Shown: in pieces, positions 33,633 to 41,512 of the stretch
How positions within the stretch are numbered: position 1 is the first letter of the stretch
Layout of the letters: the number at the start of each line of letters is the position of its first letter
DNA from: Anaeromicrobium sediminis
Lineage (GTDB): Bacteria; Bacillota; Clostridia; Peptostreptococcales; Thermotaleaceae
Direction: 5' to 3'
DNA length: 64,000 nt
Assembly: GCF_002270055.1 (NCBI RefSeq)
Contig: NZ_NIBG01000004.1
Span: 116,782-180,781 of the forward strand
Made by a program: the position numbers and the translations under genes
Notes under the pieces: model-generated
Seen by the model: the letters and a program-made list of their open reading frames with translations, nothing else
The model's database searches: none
What the model was told of the DNA's origin: nothing

Positions 33633-35138
33633 TTAGAAATATATATCTGCAAACTCAATTTTAATCCGTTCAATTTGTCCGTTATATTCTAAAGTATTAT
33701 CTATATCATGTTCTACATCATCTGAATTAACGCATATAGGTAGCTTTACCGTAAAGGTACTTCCTTTTCCAATTTCACTTTCTACACTGACACTTCCGTT
33801 GTGTAGTTCAACTAAAGATTTTACAATAGAGAGTCCAATGCCACTGCCTTCTTGATTTCTAGTAAGAGATCTATCTATTTGATTAAACCTTTCAAATATA
33901 CCACTTAATTTATTCTGTGGAATACCAATTCCTGAATCTTCTACTGTAATATATATATGGTCTTTTATTTCATAAAGTTTTATCTTTATATTTCCCCCTG
34001 AATTTGAGAACTTTATAGCATTAGCAATGAGATTTAATATTACTCTTTCGATCATATGTACATCTATAGAAATCATTTTTTTATAGATCCGGGTATGAAA
34101 ACTTATATTCAAGTCTTTATTGATGGCATAATCTAGTATCGATGTTACAATAGAATCTAAAATTTTGACTATATCATATTTTCTAAGCCTTAACTTCATA
34201 AAGCCACAATCTAACTTTGTAATATCTATTAGATTATTCACAAGGCGAAGTAATCTATAGCAGTTTTGCTTCATCCTTTTGATCTTTTTAGGTATATTAT
34301 CCATAAGATAGTTACTCTCTTGCCCATATAGCTCTAACAATTGTATTGTTCCAAGAATTACATTTAAAGGTGTTTTAAATTCATGTGACATATTGGAAAA
34401 AAACTCATTCTTTAACTGGTCATATTCTAATGCTTCCTTTAATTGCCTTTGACTCTCCATAAAATCCTTTGTTAATTTCTCAGTTCTTTTTCTTTCGGAA
34501 ATATCTCTAATAATTCCTAAAGCATGTATATCATTATCGTATTCAAAAGCTACGCCCCTTGTTTCGATATTAATAATTTCTCCATTTGTCCGTTTCATCT
34601 TCTCTGTTGTATCAGTTATAACTACATTCTTTTCAATAATGTCAGATACTTTTTTTTCCATGTTTTCATGATAAGTAGGTAATAAAAAGTCTTTAGCAGA
34701 TTTGCCTATTAGGTCTTCAGCTTTCTCTACTCCCACTAACCTGGCTGCAGCTTCATTACAAAGGGTTACTATATCACCTTTCTGAACTACAATAGCATCC
34801 GGTGACAATTGAAACAGTTTTTCATATCTATTTTCACTCTTCTTAAGCTTTTCTTGAAAAATTTTGTAGCAACACATGACACGTTTATATCCTTGTCCTT
34901 TAATTTCACAAGATAAATCCCTATATTCATCGCACCCCTTACAGTCAACGCTTGTTTCATCTGAATCTGTCATCTCTACAAATTCAGGAATGTCATTTAA
35001 TATTTTCTTATAGCATGCATGTGTTTTCATAAGGGTATCTTCTTTTTCCTTCAATAATTCTTTTGTTTCTTTTAACTCTATTTTAAGTACTTCAATTTCT
35101 TTAATTAATTTATCTTCTACTGTATGACAACCATCCAA
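33633..35138 (-). CDS. Soluble PAS-domain sensor histidine kinase with Cys-rich N-terminus
   Basis: 501 residues, no membrane helices. An N-terminal coiled coil (residues ~5-45) is followed by a Cys-rich stretch (DCKGCDEYRDLSC then MCCYKIF). Next come a PAS domain (~105-215, ending IRDISERKR), HisKA (NEFFSNMSHEFKTPLNVILG) and HATPase_c (NLIANAIKFSNSGG, DSGIGIPQNKL, GSGIGLSIVKSL). The C-x2-C and Cys pair suggest a metal, Fe-S or redox sensor, which is inference. No response-regulator gene is adjacent, so the partner is elsewhere. Confidence 0.92.
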   Translation of the reverse strand: MDGCHTVEDKLIKEIEVLKIELKETKELLKEKEDTLMKTHACYKKILNDIPEFVEMTDSDETSVDCKGCDEYRDLSCEIKGQGYKRVMCCYKIFQEKLKKSENRYEKLFQLSPDAIVVQKGDIVTLCNEAAARLVGVEKAEDLIGKSAKDFLLPTYHENMEKKVSDIIEKNVVITDTTEKMKRTNGEIINIETRGVAFEYDNDIHALGIIRDISERKRTEKLTKDFMESQRQLKEALEYDQLKNEFFSNMSHEFKTPLNVILGTIQLLELYGQESNYLMDNIPKKIKRMKQNCYRLLRLVNNLIDITKLDCGFMKLRLRKYDIVKILDSIVTSILDYAINKDLNISFHTRIYKKMISIDVHMIERVILNLIANAIKFSNSGGNIKIKLYEIKDHIYITVEDSGIGIPQNKLSGIFERFNQIDRSLTRNQEGSGIGLSIVKSLVELHNGSVSVESEIGKGSTFTVKLPICVNSDDVEHDIDNTLEYNGQIERIKIEFADIYF

Positions 35139-35443
35139 GAGTATATACCTCCTATTATTATAAGGTTCTTTTTTATAAACAATTTAATAATTTCCATATA
35201 ATTCCTAAATGCTTAAAATTTCTATAAAAAGATGATTTTTCCTTCATATTTCGTTAGCATGTTTCGACATAATACTTATACAAGTTTTAGATAGCTATCA
35301 CAACCAATTAAATAGATCTATATATTATCAAAAGAATAAATCTCTTATATTTATTTTTATATGCAAAAAAACTCCTAGTTTTTTTTAACTAGAAGTTCTT
35401 TTTTTGTTATCCCTTTACTAGAGAGTTAAACTATTTATATTGC
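35139..35443. other. Intergenic region between NhaC and the PAS kinase
   Basis: About 305 bases. Apart from the NhaC terminator at its left end, it holds the kinase promoter region; no ORF or RNA motif is recognised. Confidence 0.5.
35365..35397 (-). terminator. Terminator of nhaC
   Basis: AACTTCTAGTT pairs with AACTAGGAGTT on the minus strand (one U-G pair that would be a mismatch on the plus strand) and is followed by TTTTTTG. Confidence 0.85.
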
Positions 35444-36847
35444 TTATCCAATTAATCCAAGTACAAGGAATCCTACACTAGCCAATGCAGCAGAAGTCAA
35501 CGCATATGGCATTTGAGTTTTAACATGATTCATTACATTTACTTCAGCAATCATAGATGATAAAATTGTTGAGTCCGATATGGGAGAACAGTGATCTCCA
35601 AATACTCCTCCCGAAATAATTGCACCAATGGTCATTGGTATACTTGCACCTATAGCAACTGCCATTGGAATTCCAATAGGAATCAATACTGCCACTGTGC
35701 CACCACTAGTTCCTGTGGCAAATGACATGAATGCCCCCACAATAAAAATCATGAAAGGAACAAAGGCTGGATTAATACCACTGCTAATCCTCGCTATAAA
35801 TGCACCTGTTCCTAATTGGCTAACTAAATTGCTGAAAGCAAAAGCTAAGGTTAAAATCATGGTCACTTCCAAATAATTGCCCATACCTTTGAACACCCAT
35901 TTTAAATAGGTTTCTATCTTCGTTATTCTTTGAAGCACATAATAAATTCCTGTTAAAATCAAGGTAAGGATAGCACCAATGTAAATCCCTGCAGATCCAT
36001 CACTTTTTAATATATTTCCTTCACCAGTAATACACATAATGCCAAAGATACTCCCCACTAATAGAACCAATGGAACAATCATGTTTTTAGCTTTTGGTAC
36101 AATATCTCCTTGAAAAATCTGTTGAGAAGAGTAAGCTTCTGATTGCTCTTCCTCTGTATTTCCAGTTGACCATTGACCTTGTATATTTGTATGATTATCC
36201 ATCAAAATTACTACAGCAACTATTAATATGGAGAATATTCCATAAAGTTGAAATGGTATTGCTGAAATTATAATAGTCATTGGGTCTACTTCTATAATAC
36301 CAGCTGAAACTTGACCTCCAACCATGGCCATTAAGAAGGCTCCAGCCCCATTGAATGGTATGAACCATGCAATTGGAGAAGATGTAGAATCTGTTATATA
36401 AGCCAGTTTCTCTCTTGATACATTAAAGCGATCAAACAAGGGTCTTGAAGCAACTCCCGAAATTACTATGGAGCTGGTACCATCAATAAACAAGAAAATT
36501 CCAAGTAAATAAGCCAATAGCTGTGCACCTACTTTGGATTTCACCAATTTTCTTTTTTCAGTCAAATACTCTACCATGCCATGAACCCCACCTGATGCTT
36601 CAATTACATACACAAAGGCACCAATCATCAAACAAAACAGTATGGATTTTGCTGCCCAATCGTCTTGAAAAACTTTATAAATACTATCTAAACTTGTAAA
36701 AATTGTTCCTGTCTTCATATCCAAAATAATACCCGCTACAATAATTCCTGATAAAAGAGCAATAAATACATTCTTAGCTACAAAAGCCAGAATAATTGCT
36801 AGTAAAACGGGTACAATTGATAACCAACTTAATTCCACAATCATCAC
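35444..36847 (-). CDS. nhaC: NhaC-type Na+/H+ antiporter family protein
   Basis: 467 residues, ~11-12 helices. Family features are FLFIDGTSSIVISGVASRPLFDRF, STSSPIAWFIPFNGAGAF and the C-terminal SFATGTSGGTVAVLIPIGIPMAVAIG with GGVFGDHCSPISDSTILSS. NhaC and its relatives exchange Na+ for protons or carry amino acids/organic acids (malate-lactate, YheL/YqkI types), so the substrate is not certain. Tandem GTG/ATG starts follow GGGGTG. The AraC-type gene lies just upstream on the same strand. Confidence 0.88.
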   Translation of the reverse strand: MMIVELSWLSIVPVLLAIILAFVAKNVFIALLSGIIVAGIILDMKTGTIFTSLDSIYKVFQDDWAAKSILFCLMIGAFVYVIEASGGVHGMVEYLTEKRKLVKSKVGAQLLAYLLGIFLFIDGTSSIVISGVASRPLFDRFNVSREKLAYITDSTSSPIAWFIPFNGAGAFLMAMVGGQVSAGIIEVDPMTIIISAIPFQLYGIFSILIVAVVILMDNHTNIQGQWSTGNTEEEQSEAYSSQQIFQGDIVPKAKNMIVPLVLLVGSIFGIMCITGEGNILKSDGSAGIYIGAILTLILTGIYYVLQRITKIETYLKWVFKGMGNYLEVTMILTLAFAFSNLVSQLGTGAFIARISSGINPAFVPFMIFIVGAFMSFATGTSGGTVAVLIPIGIPMAVAIGASIPMTIGAIISGGVFGDHCSPISDSTILSSMIAEVNVMNHVKTQMPYALTSAALASVGFLVLGLIG

Positions 36848-36951
36848 CCCATCATTTTTTTATATAATTCCATAAACAAATATCTTAAATATACATCCAT
36901 TATAATCACTATAGGACCTTATTAGAATGTAATAACTTCACCAAAAACTAT

Positions 36952-36981
36952 AAAAACGATACCTTCCTATAGGTATCGTTT
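36952..36981 (-). terminator. Terminator overlapping the stop of the AraC gene at 36980
   Basis: AAACGATACC pairs with GGTATCGTTT, followed by a T-rich tract on the minus strand. Confidence 0.8.
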
Positions 36982-37852
36982 AATTACCAAAATATTCTGT
37001 TCTAAATTCCTTTGGCGAAACTCCTTCATAGCGTTTAAAGAACTTGGTCAAATTAGAAGGTTCATCAAATCCCATCAAATCTGAAATTTCATTTATTGTG
37101 AGCTCTCCCTGACTTAAGTACCTCTTGATTTCTAACAATATTCGGTCAATGATAAATTGCTTAGCCGATAAATCTACTACCGTTCTAGTTGCTTGATTAA
37201 TTGTTTTTTGGGAGACTAACATGATCTTTGCATATTCCCCAACAGTTTTCTTTTCCTTAAAGTGGATGTCCACAAGATTTTTAAATTCCACAAATCGCTT
37301 ATAAACACCAGAGGTTTCCCTTTGTTCATCTATTTTCTTAAATCTACGGATTGTTAGCATGAAACTTCTAAAAAGAGATTTTAGCAATTGTGCCTTTACT
37401 GTACTATGAGCTGCTTTATACTCTTTATATATTAAATCAATGAGTACTCGATTGGAGGCCTCTTCACTAACATCTGTTTCAATAATTGGATTGTATAAAG
37501 GCATATTGAAGTGATCTAAAAAATCATGGATATTCATCTCTGAATTAGTATATAGATAGTCTTCAGTAAACATAATAATATAACCAGTGGCTTCAGTATC
37601 TGGAAAAAAACGATGAACTTGATTTTGTGCAATAAATATCATATCTCCTGTCTTAAAATCATATACTTTAAAATCTATTTCATGTGCCCCTTTTCCGGAT
37701 GTTATATACGATATACTATAAAAGTTCAATCGAAATGCTTTTGAAATATGTTTAGTTGGACGTGTCTTTAAAAACTCTTGTAAGCCCACTATTTCAAAAT
37801 CAAATGACTTATGTTCAGGCCTTTTAAAGTTAATTCTTTTAATGGTATCCAT
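36980..37852 (-). CDS. AraC-family transcriptional regulator
   Basis: 290 residues with an N-terminal cupin arm (FYSISYITSGKGAHEIDF, GDMIFIAQNQVHRFFP) and C-terminal AraC HTHs (KTVGEYAKIMLVSQKTINQATRTV and LTINEISDLMGFDEPSNLTKFFKRY). It may regulate the adjacent nhaC. A terminator separates the two genes. Confidence 0.92.
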   Translation of the reverse strand: MDTIKRINFKRPEHKSFDFEIVGLQEFLKTRPTKHISKAFRLNFYSISYITSGKGAHEIDFKVYDFKTGDMIFIAQNQVHRFFPDTEATGYIIMFTEDYLYTNSEMNIHDFLDHFNMPLYNPIIETDVSEEASNRVLIDLIYKEYKAAHSTVKAQLLKSLFRSFMLTIRRFKKIDEQRETSGVYKRFVEFKNLVDIHFKEKKTVGEYAKIMLVSQKTINQATRTVVDLSAKQFIIDRILLEIKRYLSQGELTINEISDLMGFDEPSNLTKFFKRYEGVSPKEFRTEYFGN

Positions 37853-37990
37853 TTGTAAATCCTCCAGTAGCTAATCTAAATTTCATATAATTGTTAGATC
37901 GACTGCTCTTAACCTATACACTTTTTATCCTTTAAAATTTGCAGCTCATTACTATATTTTTTCAAAAAATATAATAATTTATTATAACAT

Positions 37991-38023
37991 AAAGCCAATG
38001 ATACTAAATGTATCATTGGCTTT
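37991..38023 (-). terminator. Terminator of the LysM/SnoaL gene
   Basis: AAAGCCAATGATAC pairs perfectly with GTATCATTGGCTTT around TAAAT (ATTTA on the minus strand), five bases past the stop. Confidence 0.85.
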
Positions 38024-38028
38024 ATTGA

Positions 38029-39015
38029 CTAAAATTTACCGTTATTATTTTTCCACTCTTCTTTATTCGGGATATTTTCAATTACATCCCAATGTTCTGC
38101 TATTTTTCCATTTTCAATTCTGAATAAATCATAGTAAGCTACTTTCTGTCCTCCAAAAGTTCCTTCACTTACTGCTAAAACAAAATTCCCTTGGCCTAAT
38201 ATCATATGGTTTTCTTCGTACACCATATTAATTCCTTGCTCTGCCATGGCTGCCATAGCTTTTCCTAATCCTGATAATCCATCTCCAATTTGAGTATTAT
38301 GTTGAATATAATTGTCACCATCAAAATATTGTGCCATTATTTCATAGTTACCTTCTACTAATACTTTATCCACAAACGCTTTAGCAACTGCTTTATTTTC
38401 ATTTGTTCTATCTAAATCAACAACTTTAGTTTCTCCATCAAGTTGTGTTCTTCCACTTGGATTAGGCTCTGTACTCTTCTCAGCTAAATTATCCCAATGC
38501 TCTACAATTAGACCATCTTCAAATCTAAAAATATCAAATCCAACTTTTGGTCCAAAGAAATTATAATCTGTCTGAGTTACAACGTAATCCCCATCTTCAA
38601 AAACTCTAACTACATCTACTGATGCACTTCCTTTAGGAAGCATACTCAGCAATTCTCCAAAACCTGCTAATCCATCTCCAGCAGATAAGTTATGTTGAAT
38701 ATACTTCTCTGGATTAATATATGCAATTGCTGATGAGTCCCCTGTTTCAATACTATTTAGTACTGCTACTACTTTTTGTGAATTTGTCATTTCTTCATTG
38801 CTACTGACCTTTATTTTTTGACCTGGAAAAATAAAATGAGGATTTTTAAGTTTATTTAACTCTGCTAACTTCTCCCATGTTATTCCATGACTTTCTGCAA
38901 TTTTCCAAAGTACATCTTCACTCTTAACTGTATAATATTCTTCTGTTGCATACGCACTAATAGATAAACTAAATAACATCATAAGTGCTAAAATTAAGGT
39001 TATTATTTTTTTCAT
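38029..39015 (-). CDS. Secreted LysM protein with two SnoaL-like domains
   Basis: About 328 residues. Signal peptide MKKIITLILALMMLFSLSISAYA, then a LysM domain (YYTVKSEDVLWKIAESHGITWEKLAELN, residues ~26-70) for peptidoglycan binding. Two SnoaL/NTF2-like repeats follow, each with IQHN and FRFEDG or FRIENG plus EHWD (residues ~80-180 and ~205-320). SnoaL-like domains bind small molecules; here the role is unknown. The ATG at 39015 has GGGAGG upstream. Fusion of a wall anchor to two SnoaL-like repeats is unusual. Confidence 0.88.
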   Translation of the reverse strand: MKKIITLILALMMLFSLSISAYATEEYYTVKSEDVLWKIAESHGITWEKLAELNKLKNPHFIFPGQKIKVSSNEEMTNSQKVVAVLNSIETGDSSAIAYINPEKYIQHNLSAGDGLAGFGELLSMLPKGSASVDVVRVFEDGDYVVTQTDYNFFGPKVGFDIFRFEDGLIVEHWDNLAEKSTEPNPSGRTQLDGETKVVDLDRTNENKAVAKAFVDKVLVEGNYEIMAQYFDGDNYIQHNTQIGDGLSGLGKAMAAMAEQGINMVYEENHMILGQGNFVLAVSEGTFGGQKVAYYDLFRIENGKIAEHWDVIENIPNKEEWKNNNGKF

Positions 39016-39127
39016 AATTATTGCCTCCCTTAGAATATTTATCATGTATAAAAACTATAATTGGTCTTTGTTACCAATTGCTTACCCTTATTCTATATTC
39101 ATAGACATTGTAAAACCATATAAAAAA

Positions 39128-39165
39128 GAACCCAAAAAAGGTAATAATGACACCTTTTTGAGTTC
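39128..39165 (-). terminator. Terminator of the MarR-DUF2798 operon
   Basis: GAACTCAAAAAGGT pairs with ACCTTTTTTGGGTTC on the minus strand, followed by TTTTTTA. Confidence 0.78.
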
Positions 39166-39219
39166 ATATAATATTCTATGCCCTTGTGAAATCTCTTCAC
39201 CAATAATTTTTCACATTAG

Positions 39220-39459
39220 TTAAACGCCTGCTTCTTCTTGTATTATCTCCTTAACTAACTTTGAAATAAATGGTGGAAGTATTAACGAAACGGGTAAAGC
39301 AATAGTAAATCCAATACCCCAACTTTTCATCCATATTTTCAAAAACACATGATTTATTCCAACATTTATTAAAGTCATAGCAAATGACATAAAAAGTGAC
39401 ATTCCCAATGCCATAAAAAATCCAAATACTAATGATTCATATTTTTTATCAATCTTCAT
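39220..39459 (-). CDS. DUF2798 two-helix membrane protein
   Basis: 79 residues with two transmembrane helices (VFGFFMALGMSLFMSFAMTLI and WGIGFTIALPVSLILPPFI) in the pattern of DUF2798 proteins. The ATG after GGAGTG (MKIDKKYES) is chosen over one three codons earlier. It follows the MarR gene by ~50 bp and is probably under its control. Function unknown. Confidence 0.82.
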   Translation of the reverse strand: MKIDKKYESLVFGFFMALGMSLFMSFAMTLINVGINHVFLKIWMKSWGIGFTIALPVSLILPPFISKLVKEIIQEEAGV

Positions 39460-39512
39460 ATATATCACTCCTATTATTTTTTACTTTATTAAGGCCCTTA
39501 CCCTTCTTAAGA

Positions 39513-39959
39513 TTATTCATCACAATTTATTTCATTTTTCACATTATGCATATTTTTAAGTATTTTCTTTAATGAGTTAAGTATATGAATATATTCTTCT
39601 TCTGAAAATCCATTTCCATAAATCGCTATCATCTCTTCAAATGTCAAGTTTATTGTGGGAACAATCTCTTTTCCCTTGTCTGTTAAATATAATCTATAAA
39701 AACGCTTATCATCCATATTCTTTTCTCTTTTTATATAACCACTTTTTAATAAATTCTTAACAGCTTTTGCTGTTGTTCCTTTCCCAATGTTTAATAAATT
39801 ACTTAGTTCCTTTTGACTTATACCTTCATTGTTGGAAATAACATATAAAAAATCATGTTGTCCACTTCCTATATGATAATCTTCAAGTTTTTTATTAATA
39901 ATACTTTGAGAATTTCTATGAATAGCAGCTATATATTTGCCCAGGGACTCCTTTTTCAA
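39513..39959 (-). CDS. MarR-family transcriptional regulator
   Basis: 148 residues with the MarR winged helix: ISQKELSNLLNIGKGTTAKAVKNLLKSGYIKREKNMDDKRFYRLYLT. The start is TTG, seven bases after GGAGG. Two palindromic sites lie over its promoter (39978-40040), so it should repress its own operon with the DUF2798 gene until a ligand or oxidant releases it. Confidence 0.93.
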   Translation of the reverse strand: MKKESLGKYIAAIHRNSQSIINKKLEDYHIGSGQHDFLYVISNNEGISQKELSNLLNIGKGTTAKAVKNLLKSGYIKREKNMDDKRFYRLYLTDKGKEIVPTINLTFEEMIAIYGNGFSEEEYIHILNSLKKILKNMHNVKNEINCDE

Positions 39960-39977
39960 GATGACACCTCCTAAAGT

Positions 39978-40040
39978 AATATAGTTTCCTTTGAAACTAA
40001 TTATATTATATCACGAATTAGTTTTAAAGGAAACTATATT
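39978..40040 (-). promoter_or_regulatory. Twin MarR operators flanking the promoter
   Basis: Two 25-bp arms with one mismatch, 13 bp apart, form a large inverted repeat. Each arm is itself a dyad, AGTTTC-N4-GAAACT and AGTTTT-N4-GAAACT. A minus-strand TATAAT lies between them, with TTTCCT 17 bp upstream. Confidence 0.82.
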
Positions 40041-40070
40041 GTAATCTCTAGAAACTCTTTTAAATGCAAT

Positions 40071-40104
40071 AAGGAGAGGTAGTTTTAAATAACCACCTCT
40101 CCTT
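40071..40104 (-). terminator. Hairpin after the YeeE/YedE gene
   Basis: AAGGAGAGGT pairs with ACCTCTCCTT, extended inward by GTT/AAC. The T-tract is weak. It ends the sulfur-transporter operon. Confidence 0.7.
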
Positions 40105-40162
40105 ATATATATAATTTACTGTTTAAACTTAATCATATGATTAAATTTTAATTTTAAGTTTT

Positions 40163-41443
40163 TTAACTTGATTGTATTTCACAACTATCATTTGCTATTA
40201 ACTTTTTATAAATTACATTACCTATGATTCCACCTACAACTAAAGCTACTAAGAAAATCCATCCAGATAATGAGAAGTTAGCAATTGGTGTATAAAGTGC
40301 TCCTACATTACAACCGTTTGAAAATCTTGTTCCAAGTCCCATTGTAATACCACCTATAGCATATATTAATATTTCTTTGAAGCTAATAGCTAGTCCTTCT
40401 TTGAATGTTTTTGTAAGGTTTCCAGCTAAAAGTAACGCAATAGCTGTTCCTAATAGAATACCAAAGTTTTGTACATTGATTTGATGGTTGAAAAATGGCA
40501 TTGTAAATATTTCTACTGGCTTGTGTGAAAAAGCCGCTACCCTTTCAGGAGCAACTCCAAATAATATAAGTACTTTACCAAACCAGAATCCATAAGGAGT
40601 AGATGCTCCCCATCCTGCCTTAGTTACACCCATTAAAAGTATACTTATACTTCCAAGTACAACTGAACCCATGCCAAGTGTCCATGGTCTTACAAATAAT
40701 TTTTCGTAAGTATTATTGCTAAATAATTTAAAAGGCCCTTTGTCTTCATAAGTTTTCTCTTGAGCAAATTCTGTATCTACTCCTGTGTACATATTTTGTG
40801 CTTTTCTATTATCTTCATATACTTTACAAATCCAAATTACTACTGCTGCAAGAACAATAGTTAAAATACTTGCTCCTAAATATCCACCTAGTCCGTCACC
40901 TTTAAATAAATCTGGTAAAAATACGCCATTTGCGAATGTTTCAGTTGATACAATTGTATCAGTAATCCAAGGAGCAGAACTTTGAAGTGGGAATCCTAAA
41001 TATACTCCCATACCAAAGAATATAAGTGTTATAATAGCACGTGGTAGACCTGTTATTACATCAGTAAGAACTCCTGATGCACAACAACTAGAAAATGCCA
41101 TACCAACTCCAAATAGTATACCCCCTAGTACAAGCCCTAAGTTAATAGGATTAACCCATAAATCATATTGAGTTGCATCCTGACCTATAAAAAAGCAAAC
41201 ATTTACTATTGCTGTTCCAACAAACATAATCATTAATGCTCTCATTAATTTTGTAGAACCCGTTCTGTACGTTCTATTCACACTACCTGCAAATCCAAAA
41301 TAAGATCTTGTAAGTGCATATCCTAGCCCTAATCCTGCGATTAGTCTAAAGAATAACATGGGACTGCTAAGCCCTGATTTTCCTAATACTAAAGTGGCAA
41401 TAAGTAATATAAAGCCAGTAATATATTCAACATTTTTTTTCAC
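40163..41443 (-). CDS. YeeE/YedE-family (TsuA-like) thiosulfate/sulfur transporter, full length
   Basis: About 426 residues with two fused Sulf_transp (DUF395) halves and conserved Cys motifs: FSSCCASGVLTDVITGLPRA in the first half and GTRFSNGCNVGALYTPIANFSLSGW in the second. Family members (TsuA, YeeE) import thiosulfate through Cys relays, and some YedE relatives are linked to selenium. The GTG start has GGAGG eight bases upstream; the ATG five codons earlier overlaps that ribosome site. It is the last gene of a minus-strand operon after the AGCS-like symporter and the rhodanese-fused reductase. Confidence 0.92.
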   Translation of the reverse strand: MKKNVEYITGFILLIATLVLGKSGLSSPMLFFRLIAGLGLGYALTRSYFGFAGSVNRTYRTGSTKLMRALMIMFVGTAIVNVCFFIGQDATQYDLWVNPINLGLVLGGILFGVGMAFSSCCASGVLTDVITGLPRAIITLIFFGMGVYLGFPLQSSAPWITDTIVSTETFANGVFLPDLFKGDGLGGYLGASILTIVLAAVVIWICKVYEDNRKAQNMYTGVDTEFAQEKTYEDKGPFKLFSNNTYEKLFVRPWTLGMGSVVLGSISILLMGVTKAGWGASTPYGFWFGKVLILFGVAPERVAAFSHKPVEIFTMPFFNHQINVQNFGILLGTAIALLLAGNLTKTFKEGLAISFKEILIYAIGGITMGLGTRFSNGCNVGALYTPIANFSLSGWIFLVALVVGGIIGNVIYKKLIANDSCEIQSS

Positions 41444-41512
41444 AAATATTACCTCCATAATGTTTTTATAGTTCTAAATTTTTCTATTTGTAGGGGCTAA
41501 ATGCCCCCTATC

